Shown: positions 13,919 through 21,824, counted from the first letter of the stretch. The stretch is 36,097 bases of DNA from Syntrophomonadaceae bacterium (GCA_014360155.1 JACIYB010000006.1:1-36097), one strand, 5' to 3'. Made by a program: numbers and translations. Notes: a model not told the origin generated them from the sequence alone.

Positions 13919-14971
13919 TTAATCATATCTTTCAATCATTGTGAACCCGACTATTACCATAAAAACGAGGCCTATAATAACAGCTGTTGGACCAAAGGCA
14001 CCTACACCGGCTGGGCTTGATGCCAGACCGAAATTATGAGAAAAAGCCGCTCCGGCTAATATCCCTAATATGCAGATACCCGCATCAGTGTCTCCCTCAG
14101 ACGCCAGTATAGTCTGCCGCAATGGACATCCCCCCAGCAGGGTAGCGCCAAGACCCACCAGAACCATACCCATAAAATTCCACAAACCGTCGTTATGAGC
14201 TACCGGTTGGTCAACAAAACCGATATTAACCCCGCCCATTATCAGATTAACCAGCAATGCGCCCGCAAAAAACGCAGCAATCCCACTGAAAAGGTAACTG
14301 TCCTTTACCAGGAAAAGGTCACGCCATCCGCCCACAAAACACATCCTGGTCTTTTGGGCAAGAATTCCGATGACAAGGCCGACCGCCAGTGATATTCCCA
14401 GAGCTGCATGGGCTGCACCCGGTCCTTTTTCACTGCTGAAAATAAATCCAGGTTGAAACACAGCTAAAAGCAACAATCCAAACATCACCATGGGTATCAG
14501 CCAGCCAAGCAAAACAGGCTGTTCGACCGCACGCCCCAGGTTAAACCCGCGTTTTAAGAAATAGATCCCAACTAATGCCCCCACGGCAACCCCTAGCAAA
14601 CCGACAGCGGCATTAAGGTCACCTCCGGCCAAACGGAGAACAGCCCTAACCGGACAGCCGAGAAAAACCAAAGCTCCGATCATTGCAAACGCAGACAGAA
14701 AAAACCGCAGCAGAGGAGAAGATCCCCCCCGAGGGCGAAAATCCTTACTGACAAACGCACTCAAAGCCGCCCCCAAGCCTATCCCCATGATTTCAGGACG
14801 CAGATACTGAACTACCTCAGCCCTGTGCAAACCTAGTCCACCCGCAATGTCCCGGTAAAAACAGGCTATACAAATTCCCATATTGACCGGGTTACCCAGC
14901 CCAGTCATATAAGCTGCCAATCCGCCAAAAATAAATCCAGCCGCAATCATTAACAACTTCAGATTTTTCAA
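13919..14971 (-). CDS. yedE: YeeE/YedE family transporter, selenium-metabolism YedE type
   Basis: This 350-residue polytopic membrane protein has about nine to ten helices and the paired half-repeat layout of the YeeE/YedE family. Conserved cysteines lie in MGICIACF, FLGCPVRA, CFVGGWRD and LLGGCPLRQ. The strings FRPRGGSSPLLRFF, GLHRAEVVQYLRPE and PVAHNDGLWNF fit the subgroup described as a putative selenium transporter, while a related branch imports thiosulfate (TsuA). I place the start at the TTG at 14971, which has GGGGAGGG 6 nt upstream and gives the family length; the ORF-track start adds 19 residues that mostly encode that ribosome site. It leads the DUF3343, kinase-like and TusA genes. 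Confidence 0.88.
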   Translation of the reverse strand: MKNLKLLMIAAGFIFGGLAAYMTGLGNPVNMGICIACFYRDIAGGLGLHRAEVVQYLRPEIMGIGLGAALSAFVSKDFRPRGGSSPLLRFFLSAFAMIGALVFLGCPVRAVLRLAGGDLNAAVGLLGVAVGALVGIYFLKRGFNLGRAVEQPVLLGWLIPMVMFGLLLLAVFQPGFIFSSEKGPGAAHAALGISLAVGLVIGILAQKTRMCFVGGWRDLFLVKDSYLFSGIAAFFAGALLVNLIMGGVNIGFVDQPVAHNDGLWNFMGMVLVGLGATLLGGCPLRQTILASEGDTDAGICILGILAGAAFSHNFGLASSPAGVGAFGPTAVIIGLVFMVIVGFTMIERYD

Positions 14972-15163
14972 ATAATATCCCTCCCCTAGAAAATTCTTAA
15001 AAACTAAATACCGTCCCTCCTCTCTCATCCCGTTTCTATAATTCCATATAATAATTATACTAATAATGTTTATTTATTTTTTCAATAGAAATTCAAAACT
15101 TTTTATGATTTATTGTATAACATAAAGTTATTGTTTAGGTTAAGAGTGAACCCCCAGATATAG

Positions 15164-15195
15164 AAAGCAGGCTGCATTGCCTGCTTTTAATAAAT
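15164..15195. terminator. Intrinsic terminator downstream of the LysE gene
   Basis: AAAGCAGGC (15164-15172) and GCCTGCTTT (15179-15187) form a perfect 9-bp stem with a 6-nt loop. The stem is followed by TTTCTATATC on the minus strand and TTTTAATAAATAAATTT on the plus strand. It most likely ends the minus-strand LysE transcript before yedE. Confidence 0.7.
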
Positions 15196-15217
15196 AAATT
15201 TAAATGTTAATAATAAT

Positions 15218-15276
15218 ACCCATGTCCATAGGGCATAACCGTTGATGGGAATAGGAAAGAGGATGAAGTTATTTGA
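15218..15276 (+). repeat. Dispersed intergenic element, copy B
   Basis: ACCCATG.CC..AGGGCATAACC.TTG is shared with copy C, followed by a similar GGATGAAG. A hairpin ATGTCC-ATA-GGGCAT (one G-T pair) matches the perfect hairpin of copy C. It lies past the 3' end of the minus-strand LysE gene, in the same orientation as the other copies. Confidence 0.5.
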
Positions 15277-15342
15277 TTATTAATTTAACTGTTAAACCCC
15301 GCTTTAACTTGCTTAAGTAAAGTGCTGCTCAGGAATTCACCA

Positions 15343-15993
15343 TTAAAATCCCCGCAAGCCGCTTATAATAAAATACACTCCCAGCCCAATCAGTAATAAT
15401 CCACAGACTGAAATTAAATAGCTGTATATTTTCTGACTGAAGAAACGGCTTCCGCCAGCAACAACTGCAGCGATGAACGTAAACCAGAGCAGATCGGCCA
15501 GTATGTGGCCGAAAAAAAATGAAGCCAGACCCCCGCCCCCTTTTTTTAGGGAAAGAGTGATATAACTCAGACCGACAGTCGCCCACCATATAGTCCAGTA
15601 TGGATTAGACAGACTAACAAATATGCCGCTGAGTACCGGGTGAAATCCCCTGCTTTCTCTTTTGCCGCCGAATATGTCTGCAGCATCGACCCGTTCCTGT
15701 AATGCATCTCTGCACATTGTAAAACCCAGGAAAACCAGGAAAGCCCCTCCTACCAAAGCAATAGTCCGTATAACAGCACCCTGAGTCAGGATGGAAGCCA
15801 TTCCAATTGCCAATGCCAAAATAAGGATTATCTCCAAAATCCCGTGGCCCAAAACTATAAGGGGGCCTGCTTTTATCCCCCTTTTACTGCTTTCCGCAAT
15901 TGTAGCCGTAAGCATAGGCCCCGGCATAATAGCCCCTGAAAAAGCCACAACAAAAGACGTTATAAAAATCTCCAGATCCCCTATTTTTACCAC
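15343..15993 (-). CDS. LysE/RhtB family transporter
   Basis: This 216-residue membrane protein shows the LysE-family start FSGAIMPGPMLTATIAESSKRG, in which the PGP motif is conserved, followed by GHGILEIILIL and SNPYWTIWWATVGLSY, with six membrane segments. Family members export amino acids or related small molecules; the substrate cannot be read from the sequence. The start is GTG with an upstream GGGAGG at a rather long spacing. It appears to be a single-gene unit ending at the hairpin at 15164-15187. Confidence 0.88.
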   Translation of the reverse strand: MVKIGDLEIFITSFVVAFSGAIMPGPMLTATIAESSKRGIKAGPLIVLGHGILEIILILALAIGMASILTQGAVIRTIALVGGAFLVFLGFTMCRDALQERVDAADIFGGKRESRGFHPVLSGIFVSLSNPYWTIWWATVGLSYITLSLKKGGGGLASFFFGHILADLLWFTFIAAVVAGGSRFFSQKIYSYLISVCGLLLIGLGVYFIISGLRGF

Positions 15994-16150
15994 CTCGCTA
16001 GGATACCTCCCGCGGCCTGTGAAATTCTGTTATTGTCACTCCCACTCTGTGATTAAGCCTTTTTCGGTATTTTCTATTCTTGATTTTACTGCATTTCACG
16101 CCATTATTTTTTATATTTTCAATGAAAAAATCAGGCTTCAAAAATTTTGC

Positions 16151-16168
16151 GTATCATTTTCGTATCAC
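16151..16168 (+). repeat. Direct repeat, left copy, flanking the toxin-antitoxin pair
   Basis: GTATCATTTTCGTATCAC matches 16894-16911 with a single mismatch (T/G at position 10). The two copies flank the toxin-antitoxin genes at a distance of about 740 bp. Internally the sequence is itself a degenerate tandem repeat of CGTATCAyTTT. Confidence 0.55.
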
Positions 16169-16209
16169 TTTTCCACTCATTTATTATATTTTCTGTGGTG
16201 TCAAATATA

Positions 16210-16512
16210 TCATTTTATAATCTTTGTTAAATCCATTCTTGAATTTATAATTCGGTGAATCTCAATTGTATCTTCTAACACGATATAAAATATTAAGTAT
16301 TTATCAACTACCATCTTTCGGTATCTAAAACCCATCACATCTACTGGATATTCCTCATAAATAAATGGGAATTCTTTTAAAGCATTAATTTTTTCTATAA
16401 TTCTATCATATTGTTTTAAAGCTGTGCTTGGGTAGAATTGAGATAAATAATCAATCATATCACCCAAATCAACCTTTGCAGAAGGAAGCATTTTAATCTT
16501 ATATTTTTTCAA
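16210..16512 (-). CDS. RelE/ParE superfamily toxin
   Basis: This 100-residue protein has the RelE/ParE layout: KIKMLPSAKVDLGDMIDYL, then a helical middle, MGFRYRKMVVDKYLIFYIV and the C-terminal strand IEIHRIINSRMD. Such toxins act on mRNA at the ribosome or on gyrase; the sequence alone does not say which. The start is TTG, with GGGAG about 7 nt upstream inside the antitoxin gene. The two genes overlap by 14 bp, a common arrangement that keeps toxin translation tied to the antitoxin. Confidence 0.88.
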   Translation of the reverse strand: MKKYKIKMLPSAKVDLGDMIDYLSQFYPSTALKQYDRIIEKINALKEFPFIYEEYPVDVMGFRYRKMVVDKYLIFYIVLEDTIEIHRIINSRMDLTKIIK

Positions 16513-16771
16513 TGAGTTTCTCCCTCATTTCTTTTGAAACCTCATCAAAATCATATCTTACATCTGTTGATTTTGCTTCCATTGCAGCTTCTTTTAATTT
16601 TTCATAAATCAAAATATCCAGCTTAAGCCTTTCATAAGCTTCCATGCTCATTACAACCATATCCCCATAACCATTCTTAGTCAAGAATACAGGTTCGGCG
16701 GTTTCATGGACAACCCTTGAAATATCAGCAAAATTATTTCTTAAATCTGAAACTGGTCTGATATGCGGCAT
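16499..16771 (-). CDS. Phd/YefM family antitoxin
   Basis: The protein has 90 residues from the ATG at 16771 (the ORF-track start is a GTG three codons earlier that overlaps the ribosome site). The N-terminal half matches Phd/YefM: IRPVSDLRNNFADISRVVHETAEPVFLTKNG, then GDMVVMSMEAYERL. This part forms the DNA-binding dimer, and the charged C-terminal half should wrap around the toxin. A perfect palindrome just upstream is the probable operator for autoregulation. Confidence 0.92.
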   Translation of the reverse strand: MPHIRPVSDLRNNFADISRVVHETAEPVFLTKNGYGDMVVMSMEAYERLKLDILIYEKLKEAAMEAKSTDVRYDFDEVSKEMREKLIEKI

Positions 16772-16790
16772 AATATTCACTCCCTTAATT

Positions 16791-16825
16791 AGTTTAGCAT
16801 AATTTTATCATAATTATGCTAAACT
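16791..16825. promoter_or_regulatory. Perfect palindromic operator of the toxin-antitoxin operon
   Basis: AGTTTAGCATAATT (16791-16804) and AATTATGCTAAACT (16812-16825) are exact 14-bp inverted repeats separated by 7 bp. The site lies 20 bp upstream of the antitoxin ATG. On the minus strand a TTGTTG lies just upstream of it and TATGAT/GATAAA-like -10 sequences fall inside it, so a bound Phd-type dimer would block the promoter. Confidence 0.7.
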
Positions 16826-16893
16826 ACCAACAAGTTTTTGAAAGTTAATTTTCAATATCCTGATATAAATGATACTACTGGAAGATAGGAAAT

Positions 16894-16911
16894 GTATCAT
16901 TTGCGTATCAC
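16894..16911 (+). repeat. Direct repeat, right copy, flanking the toxin-antitoxin pair
   Basis: GTATCATTTGCGTATCAC matches the left copy at 16151-16168 at 17 of 18 positions. The copy lies between the antitoxin promoter region and the guaA terminator. Confidence 0.55.
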
Positions 16912-16966
16912 AAGCAAAATTATAATCCTCTAAACCCTTTATTATCAAGGCTTAGAGGATTTTTCC
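16912..16966. terminator. Intrinsic terminator of guaA, possibly bidirectional
   Basis: On the minus strand AATCCTCTAAGCC and GGTTTAGAGGATT pair over 13 bp (one G-U), followed by ATAATTTTGC. It begins 9 bp after the guaA stop. On the plus strand the stem is followed by TTTTTCC, so it may stop transcription from both sides. Confidence 0.8.
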
Positions 16967-16969
16967 TTA

Positions 16970-18502
16970 CTATTCCCACTCGATAGTTCCAGGAGGTTTG
17001 GAGGTTATGTCGTAGGCTACCCGGTTTACGCCCTGCACTTCATTGACTATGCGTAGGGCCATCTTGTCCAGCACTTCATAAGGAAGCCAGGCCCACTCAG
17101 CTGTCATAGCATCATCACTTGTAACAACCCTTATAATCACAGGATAGGCATAAGTACGCGCATCCCCCATAACCCCTACACTTCTAACTGGAAGCAATAC
17201 CGCAAAAGCCTGCCAAATATCCTTTTTAAACCCTGCCTTTTCTATCTCTTCACGGACAATTGCATCTGCTTCCCGCAGAATATCAAGTTTTTCTTTTGTA
17301 ACTTCTTCTAGCACCCTTACCCCCAGTCCGGGTCCGGGAAACGGCTGGCGCCAGACTATTTCTTCAGGTATACCTAACTTTTCACCAATAATCCTAACCT
17401 CATCTTTAAATAAAAGGCGAAGAGGCTCAATCAGTTCGAAGTCCATCACTTCAGGGAGCCCCCCCACATTATGGTGGGTTTTAATAGTATGAGCAGTTCT
17501 TGTCCCGCTCTCTATGACATCAGGGTAAACAGTCCCCTGAACTAAATATTCTATATCGCCCAGCTTAGATTTTTCCTCTTCGAAAACCCGAATAAATTCT
17601 TCTCCTATAATTTTGCGTTTTCTTTCCGGATCTCTCACACCCTCCAGCCTAGTCAAAAAGCGGCTCTCAGCCTGTACAAAAATCAAGTTCATTTTCATCT
17701 GATTTTTAAATGTCTCTATTACCTGCTCTGCCTCTCCCTTACGCAGAAGCCCGTTATCCACGAACACACACACCAGCTGATCCCCCACCGCTTTATGTAC
17801 CAGAACAGCAGCAACGGAAGAATCAACGCCTCCGCTTAGGGCGCACAGCACTTTTTTCTTACCTACTTTAGCTTTAATATCTTCGGTTATCTCATCAATA
17901 AAGTCGCTCAAATTCCAATCGCCTCTTAACGAGCACACATTGAAAAGAAAATTCCGCAAAATATCCATACCGTAAGGTGTATGCCTGACTTCCGGATGAA
18001 ACTGCACTCCATACAACTTGCGTTCAGGAAAACTCATAGCGGCTACAGAACAATTGTCTGTACACGCTGTAACACGAAAGCCCTCCGGTACTCTTTTAAT
18101 AGAATCCCCGTGACTCATCCACACCTGCATCTCTCGCGCGAGGCCTGCAAACAACAGATCGTCTTCTAATACAGTCAAATAGCTGCGGCCATACTCCCTT
18201 AGCCGGCTTGCTTCCACATTGCCTCCCAGCTGGCTGGCTAAAAGCTGCATTCCGTAGCAGATACCCAGCACCGGTATACCCATAGTAAAAATTCGCGGGT
18301 CACACGCAGGGGCATCTTCACTGTGAACATTGGCAGGCCCGCCGGTAAGAATAATAGCCTGCGGCCTTTTGGCTTTGACCTCTTCATAAGATATATCATA
18401 GGGGACCATCTCACTGTACACCGACAATTCCCGAACCCTGCGAGCAATTAATTGATTATACTGCCCCCCAAAATCTAGAACAAGAACAAGTTCTTTATGC
18501 AA
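16970..18502 (-). CDS. guaA: GMP synthase (glutamine-hydrolysing)
   Basis: GuaA aminates XMP to GMP in purine synthesis. The N-terminal class I glutaminase domain (about 1-195) has the nucleophile Cys82 in LGICYGMQ and the catalytic VQFHPEV. The ATP-pyrophosphatase domain has the P-loop SGGVDSS at about 225, and the C-terminal dimerisation domain ends in [10 protein letters not shown]. The length of 510 residues is standard. The start is TTG, 7 nt after GGGGGG. It is 11 bp downstream of hpt and ends in a strong terminator, so hpt-guaA is a two-gene purine operon combining salvage and de novo steps. Confidence 0.97.
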   Translation of the reverse strand: MHKELVLVLDFGGQYNQLIARRVRELSVYSEMVPYDISYEEVKAKRPQAIILTGGPANVHSEDAPACDPRIFTMGIPVLGICYGMQLLASQLGGNVEASRLREYGRSYLTVLEDDLLFAGLAREMQVWMSHGDSIKRVPEGFRVTACTDNCSVAAMSFPERKLYGVQFHPEVRHTPYGMDILRNFLFNVCSLRGDWNLSDFIDEITEDIKAKVGKKKVLCALSGGVDSSVAAVLVHKAVGDQLVCVFVDNGLLRKGEAEQVIETFKNQMKMNLIFVQAESRFLTRLEGVRDPERKRKIIGEEFIRVFEEEKSKLGDIEYLVQGTVYPDVIESGTRTAHTIKTHHNVGGLPEVMDFELIEPLRLLFKDEVRIIGEKLGIPEEIVWRQPFPGPGLGVRVLEEVTKEKLDILREADAIVREEIEKAGFKKDIWQAFAVLLPVRSVGVMGDARTYAYPVIIRVVTSDDAMTAEWAWLPYEVLDKMALRIVNEVQGVNRVAYDITSKPPGTIEWE

Positions 18503-18513
18503 AAAAAGCCCCC

Positions 18514-19053
18514 CTACTTTTCATAGACTGATGGTTTTAATATATACACATCCGGATAATTACGGTATTGTTCTGCGTAATCAAGCCCGTAACCTACAAC
18601 AAACTTGTCTGGGATAATATACCCGACATAATCGGGAGAAATATCAGCCTTACGACGCGATGGTTTGTCCAGCAGACAACATATCTTTAAACTTCGCGGG
18701 TTTCTGTTTCGCAAAATTTCGGTTATATATTTTAAAGTCAAACCTGTATCAACAATATCTTCCACAATCAGCACGTCTTTGTCCTGTATAGAATACTCCA
18801 AATCTTTAATTATCCGCACTTCACCTGAAGAAGAAGTAGAGAGCCCATAACTGGAAACATCCATAAAATCGACCTCTATTGGTACATCTATTTCCCTTAT
18901 GAGATCGGCCATAAAGATAAAAGCACCCTTCAATATTCCAACAACTAATAACTCCCGCCCGCTGTAGTCTTTAGTTATTTGTTGCCCCATTTCAGCAACT
19001 TTTTTCCTCAATTCACTGCGATCAAACAGCACTTCCATTTTGACCAAGTTCAA
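18514..19053 (-). CDS. hpt: Hypoxanthine phosphoribosyltransferase
   Basis: The enzyme salvages hypoxanthine and guanine to IMP and GMP using PRPP. The PRPP-binding motif [13 protein letters not shown] is at about residues 94-106, and the upstream [13 protein letters not shown] and SSYG loops fit type I HPRT. The length of 179 residues is normal. The TTG start follows GGAGGG by 7 nt; an ATG five codons later is the alternative. A well-formed promoter lies directly upstream. Confidence 0.96.
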   Translation of the reverse strand: MNLVKMEVLFDRSELRKKVAEMGQQITKDYSGRELLVVGILKGAFIFMADLIREIDVPIEVDFMDVSSYGLSTSSSGEVRIIKDLEYSIQDKDVLIVEDIVDTGLTLKYITEILRNRNPRSLKICCLLDKPSRRKADISPDYVGYIIPDKFVVGYGLDYAEQYRNYPDVYILKPSVYEK

Positions 19054-19077
19054 CTAAAATCCCTCCCTTACGAAAAA

Positions 19078-19106
19078 ATTATAGCAACAAGTAAGTCAAG
19101 GTGCAA
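19078..19106 (-). promoter_or_regulatory. Predicted sigmaA promoter of hpt-guaA
   Basis: On the minus strand TTGCAC (19101-19106) and a consensus TATAAT (19078-19083) are separated by exactly 17 bp. They lie about 25 nt upstream of the hpt start codon. Confidence 0.75.
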
Positions 19107-19205
19107 TTATTACCTCTGGTCCCGCTGCAAAAATAAAGGACTGACAAAAACAGAAACATACCCCTTTTCTCCATCATTTTAACGGATCGCGAAAACAGTG
19201 CCCTA

Positions 19206-19246
19206 TTAAAACACACACAAAACCAGAGGCTTTTAAAGCCTCTGGT
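19206..19246 (-). terminator. Intrinsic terminator of the LolA-like gene
   Basis: ACCAGAGGCTT and AAGCCTCTGGT form a perfect 11-bp stem with a 3-nt loop (19222-19246). On the minus strand it is followed by TTTGTGTGTGTTTT. It lies 50 bp past the stop of the 19297-19992 gene. Confidence 0.75.
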
Positions 19247-19296
19247 CAAAAACAATTTCCGTCTTGGAACATCTCCTTTTCATTTCCTGCCTGAAA

Positions 19297-19992
19297 CTAA
19301 TTTGCATCAGGCGGCGGTTTGATTTTAATCTCTTTATTAAAGTCAAAAAAACGCACTTCCAAATTCAGCTTAGTGTTGGGATTATTCTTATTAACTGCAT
19401 TTAAAGCAGCCTTCCTTATGAACCCCTTTTTATAATCTATCCATAGCCTGTATTCAAAATCTTCCCATAAAGTTTCCAATAACTGGCTTTCAACAGAAGG
19501 TTGACAAGCAACCACCAAACATTCTGTGCCATCTACTTTTTCAAATTTTAGTTTATCAACGGTATCCACCTGTTTAAACCTGAAATTAGACAGAGGATTA
19601 AGTTCAGATATGAGCAATTCTTCAGAATTAGTCGTATCACTTTCGATTACAAGCCAATTCTTGGAAAAAGAATCGTAGTTGTAGATGGTACGGTCTACAT
19701 AATAGATATCTACAGGTGTGTTGACCATCTCCCCCTTTATATGCGTATTTTCTTTATTCTTTTCTCCTCTTACCTCACTTATCACCTCCTTCCGGTTGTC
19801 AACGGCAAAACTGGATTTTAAGCTGTATCTGTAGCTATCAACTGCAGCCATATTTTTGCTAGCTTTTTCCAGTTCAACCTTCGGGTCAAGCTTTGATTTT
19901 ATATAATAATCATTTATTTTCTCTGCAAATATAAGCAAAACAAGTACCAACAAGGCAGCTACAACAAGAAAAATCCAGCGGTTCCTGTTAAT
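19297..19992 (-). CDS. Membrane-anchored LolA-like lipoprotein-carrier-fold protein
   Basis: The ORF track starts inside a hydrophobic helix at a TTG (19953). Reading upstream in frame adds INRNRWIFLVVAALLVL, a basic end before an 18-residue membrane helix, and there is no ATG, GTG or TTG there before the stop. The only well-placed candidate is an ATT at 19992, 9 nt after GGGGAG, so I extend the gene to it (231 residues). The outer part (about 45-231) resembles the LolA-like fold: AVDSYRYSLKSSF, YYVDRTIYNYDSFSKNWLVIES, YRLWIDYKKGFIRKA. It is probably an extracytoplasmic lipid- or protein-binding domain of unknown role. A monocistronic unit with its own terminator is likely. Confidence 0.55.
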   Translation of the reverse strand: MNRNRWIFLVVAALLVLVLLIFAEKINDYYIKSKLDPKVELEKASKNMAAVDSYRYSLKSSFAVDNRKEVISEVRGEKNKENTHIKGEMVNTPVDIYYVDRTIYNYDSFSKNWLVIESDTTNSEELLISELNPLSNFRFKQVDTVDKLKFEKVDGTECLVVACQPSVESQLLETLWEDFEYRLWIDYKKGFIRKAALNAVNKNNPNTKLNLEVRFFDFNKEIKIKPPPDAN

Positions 19993-20153
19993 ATCCGCTC
20001 ACTCCCCATTCCCCTTACAACTCGATGACTTCTAAGAACCGTAGTACATTTTATTAACCAGGCCAACAATATATTACAGGCAAAAGAGGAGAATTTTATT
20101 CCAGTGAGCCACAGAGCCAGAATAATGTATACTGCATATTGCATATATTACTC

Positions 20154-20182
20154 TTTACTAAGAATATCTCGTCTGTTATAAT
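20154..20182 (+). promoter_or_regulatory. glnA: Predicted sigmaA promoter of glnA
   Basis: TTTACT (20154-20159) and a consensus TATAAT (20177-20182) are separated by 17 bp. They lie about 40 nt upstream of the GTG start. No TnrA/GlnR-type palindrome was recognised. Confidence 0.65.
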
Positions 20183-20220
20183 TTGCACGATGTATACAAA
20201 ATAAAGGGGGCTATAATAGA

Positions 20221-21654
20221 GTGTTCAAAAATTACGAAGAAGTAATTAATTTTTGTAGAGAAAAAGAAATACAGATGATTGATTTCAAAATGATCGACTT
20301 GCTGGGACGGTGGCGTCATCTCAGTATTACTACCGGACGCTTTACTCCCGACACATTGAAATACGGCATAGGGTTTGACGGCTCAAACTACGGCTTTGCC
20401 CCGGTAGAAAAAAGCGATATGGTTTTTATCCCTGACATATCTACTTCTTTCTACGATCCATTTACTGAAGTCCCTACGCTAAGCATGATAGGCGATGTTT
20501 TTGTTATAGCTCAACCCGAAAACTACCGCTTTGACCAGGACCCTCGAGCTATAGCTTATAAAGCTGAAGATTATATGAAAACTACTGGTATCGCCGATGA
20601 AATGATAATCGGTCCCGAATTTGAGTTTTACATTTTCGACCACGTAAGTTACGAATGCTCTCCACAGAGGACCGGTTTTACAGTAGATGCTGAACAGGCA
20701 ATATGGAACAGCGGTGAAAATGAATACGAGAACCTGGGTTTTAAGATACCCCTCAAAGGTGGATATCATATAACTCCTCCCCAAGACGTGCTCTACGACT
20801 TAAGATCCCGCATGTGCATATTAATGGAAGAAAACAATATCCCCATAAAGTATCATCATCACGAAGTCGGAGGACCGGGACAGGTAGAAATTGAAGTCGA
20901 GTTCGGCAGAATGCGGGAAATGGCTGATAAAACCATGCTGTCCAAATACCTGATCAAAAATCTGGCCTTTGCCGAAGGCAAAACAGTAACCTTTATGCCT
21001 AAACCGCTCTATGGTGAAGCGGGAAATGGCCTGCATGTTCACATGCACCTGTTCAAAAATGGGAAGCCTATATTCTACGACAAAGACGGCTATTCAGGAT
21101 TAAGTAAGGAAGCCCTGTATTTTATTGGCGGCCTGCTAAAACATGCTCCTGCAGTACTGGCTTTCACTAACCCCAGCACTAACTCCTACAAGCGTTTGAT
21201 ACCTGGCTATGAGGCCCCGGTAAGTATCTGTTTTGCTACTGCTAACCGCAGTGCAGTTATAAGAATTCCCGCTTATGCTAAATCTCCAGAGCAAAAGCGT
21301 TTTGAATTCCGCTCCTCAGATGCCACCTGTAACCCTTACCTGGCTTATTCAGCTATATTGATGGCCGGCCTGGATGGGATTACTAAAAAGATAGACCCAA
21401 TGGCGGAAGGTTTTGGCCCCTATGATATTAACCTTTATAATCTGCCCCCAGAAGAACAGGCTAAGATCAAATCACTTCCTAAATCACTGGACGAAGCCTT
21501 GGATGCTTTGGAAAAGGATTACGAATTTCTGCTGGCCGGAGGCGTTTTCCCTAAACGCTTGATCGAAATATGGATCGATAAGAAAAGAGCAGAAGCACGC
21601 AGGGTAAATGACATCCCCCATCCTATGGAATTTGAACTCTATTATGATCTCTAA
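20221..21654 (+). CDS. glnA: Type I glutamine synthetase
   Basis: GlnA makes glutamine from glutamate, ammonia and ATP. The 477-residue protein shows the GSI signatures FDGSNYGF, IGPEFEFYIF, the ammonia-site HHHEVGGPGQVEIE, the ATP-site TFMPKPLYGEAGNGLHVHMHL, the glutamate flap region NPSTNSYKRLIPGYEAP and RFEFRSSDATCNPYLA. The string INLYNLPPEE matches the adenylylation-site region of the GSI-beta branch rather than the feedback-inhibited Bacillus type. The start is GTG with AAAGGGGG upstream. It is one of only two plus-strand genes and converges on accA; a strong hairpin follows it. Confidence 0.95.
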   Translation: MFKNYEEVINFCREKEIQMIDFKMIDLLGRWRHLSITTGRFTPDTLKYGIGFDGSNYGFAPVEKSDMVFIPDISTSFYDPFTEVPTLSMIGDVFVIAQPENYRFDQDPRAIAYKAEDYMKTTGIADEMIIGPEFEFYIFDHVSYECSPQRTGFTVDAEQAIWNSGENEYENLGFKIPLKGGYHITPPQDVLYDLRSRMCILMEENNIPIKYHHHEVGGPGQVEIEVEFGRMREMADKTMLSKYLIKNLAFAEGKTVTFMPKPLYGEAGNGLHVHMHLFKNGKPIFYDKDGYSGLSKEALYFIGGLLKHAPAVLAFTNPSTNSYKRLIPGYEAPVSICFATANRSAVIRIPAYAKSPEQKRFEFRSSDATCNPYLAYSAILMAGLDGITKKIDPMAEGFGPYDINLYNLPPEEQAKIKSLPKSLDEALDALEKDYEFLLAGGVFPKRLIEIWIDKKRAEARRVNDIPHPMEFELYYDL

Positions 21655-21673
21655 AAACAATAAAGAACATATT

Positions 21674-21742
21674 AACCCCCATGCCCTCAGGGCATAACCA
21701 TTGGAAATGTGTAAGGGGATGAAGGCTTGAGCCTTCATCCCC
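21674..21742 (+). repeat. Dispersed intergenic element, copy C, with strong hairpin
   Basis: The copy contains a perfect hairpin ATGCCC-TCA-GGGCAT, then AACCATTGGAAATGTGTAAG, then a perfect 12-bp stem GGGGATGAAGGC/GCCTTCATCCCC with a TTGA loop (21715-21742). It lies between the convergent ends of glnA and accA and could act as a terminator for either, although only short A/T runs follow. Its left part is shared with copies A and B. Confidence 0.55.
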
Positions 21743-21824
21743 AAAAAGTCATTTTTATAAAAAGGATGTTGGAAAAATTCAGCCAACAGCCTTTCTATTA
21801 TGCCAAAAACAGCCAATATGTGCT

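Larger units (their letters stand above)
14972..15342. other. Intergenic region between LysE and YedE genes
   Basis: These 371 bases hold a strong terminator hairpin (15164-15187), copy B of the dispersed element (15218-15276) and an AT-rich YedE leader. A minus-strand TATAAT at 15054-15059 has a TTGAAA upstream with an overlong 20-bp spacer, so the yedE promoter is only a guess. No coding frame is supported. Confidence 0.45.

Noticed and set aside
15994-16209. Remnant of a recombinase or transposase upstream of LysE
   Set aside because: Translations of both strands are broken by stops and show no recognisable motif; only the direct repeat is supportable.
19959-20144. Minus-strand ORF of 61 residues upstream of the LolA-like gene
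   Set aside because: It overlaps the extended N-terminus in another frame, has no good ribosome site and is probably chance.
21674-21742. Cyclic di-GMP (GEMM) riboswitch because of AGGGCA.AACC
   Set aside because: The remainder of the GEMM core is missing and the element lies between convergent gene ends, not in a leader.
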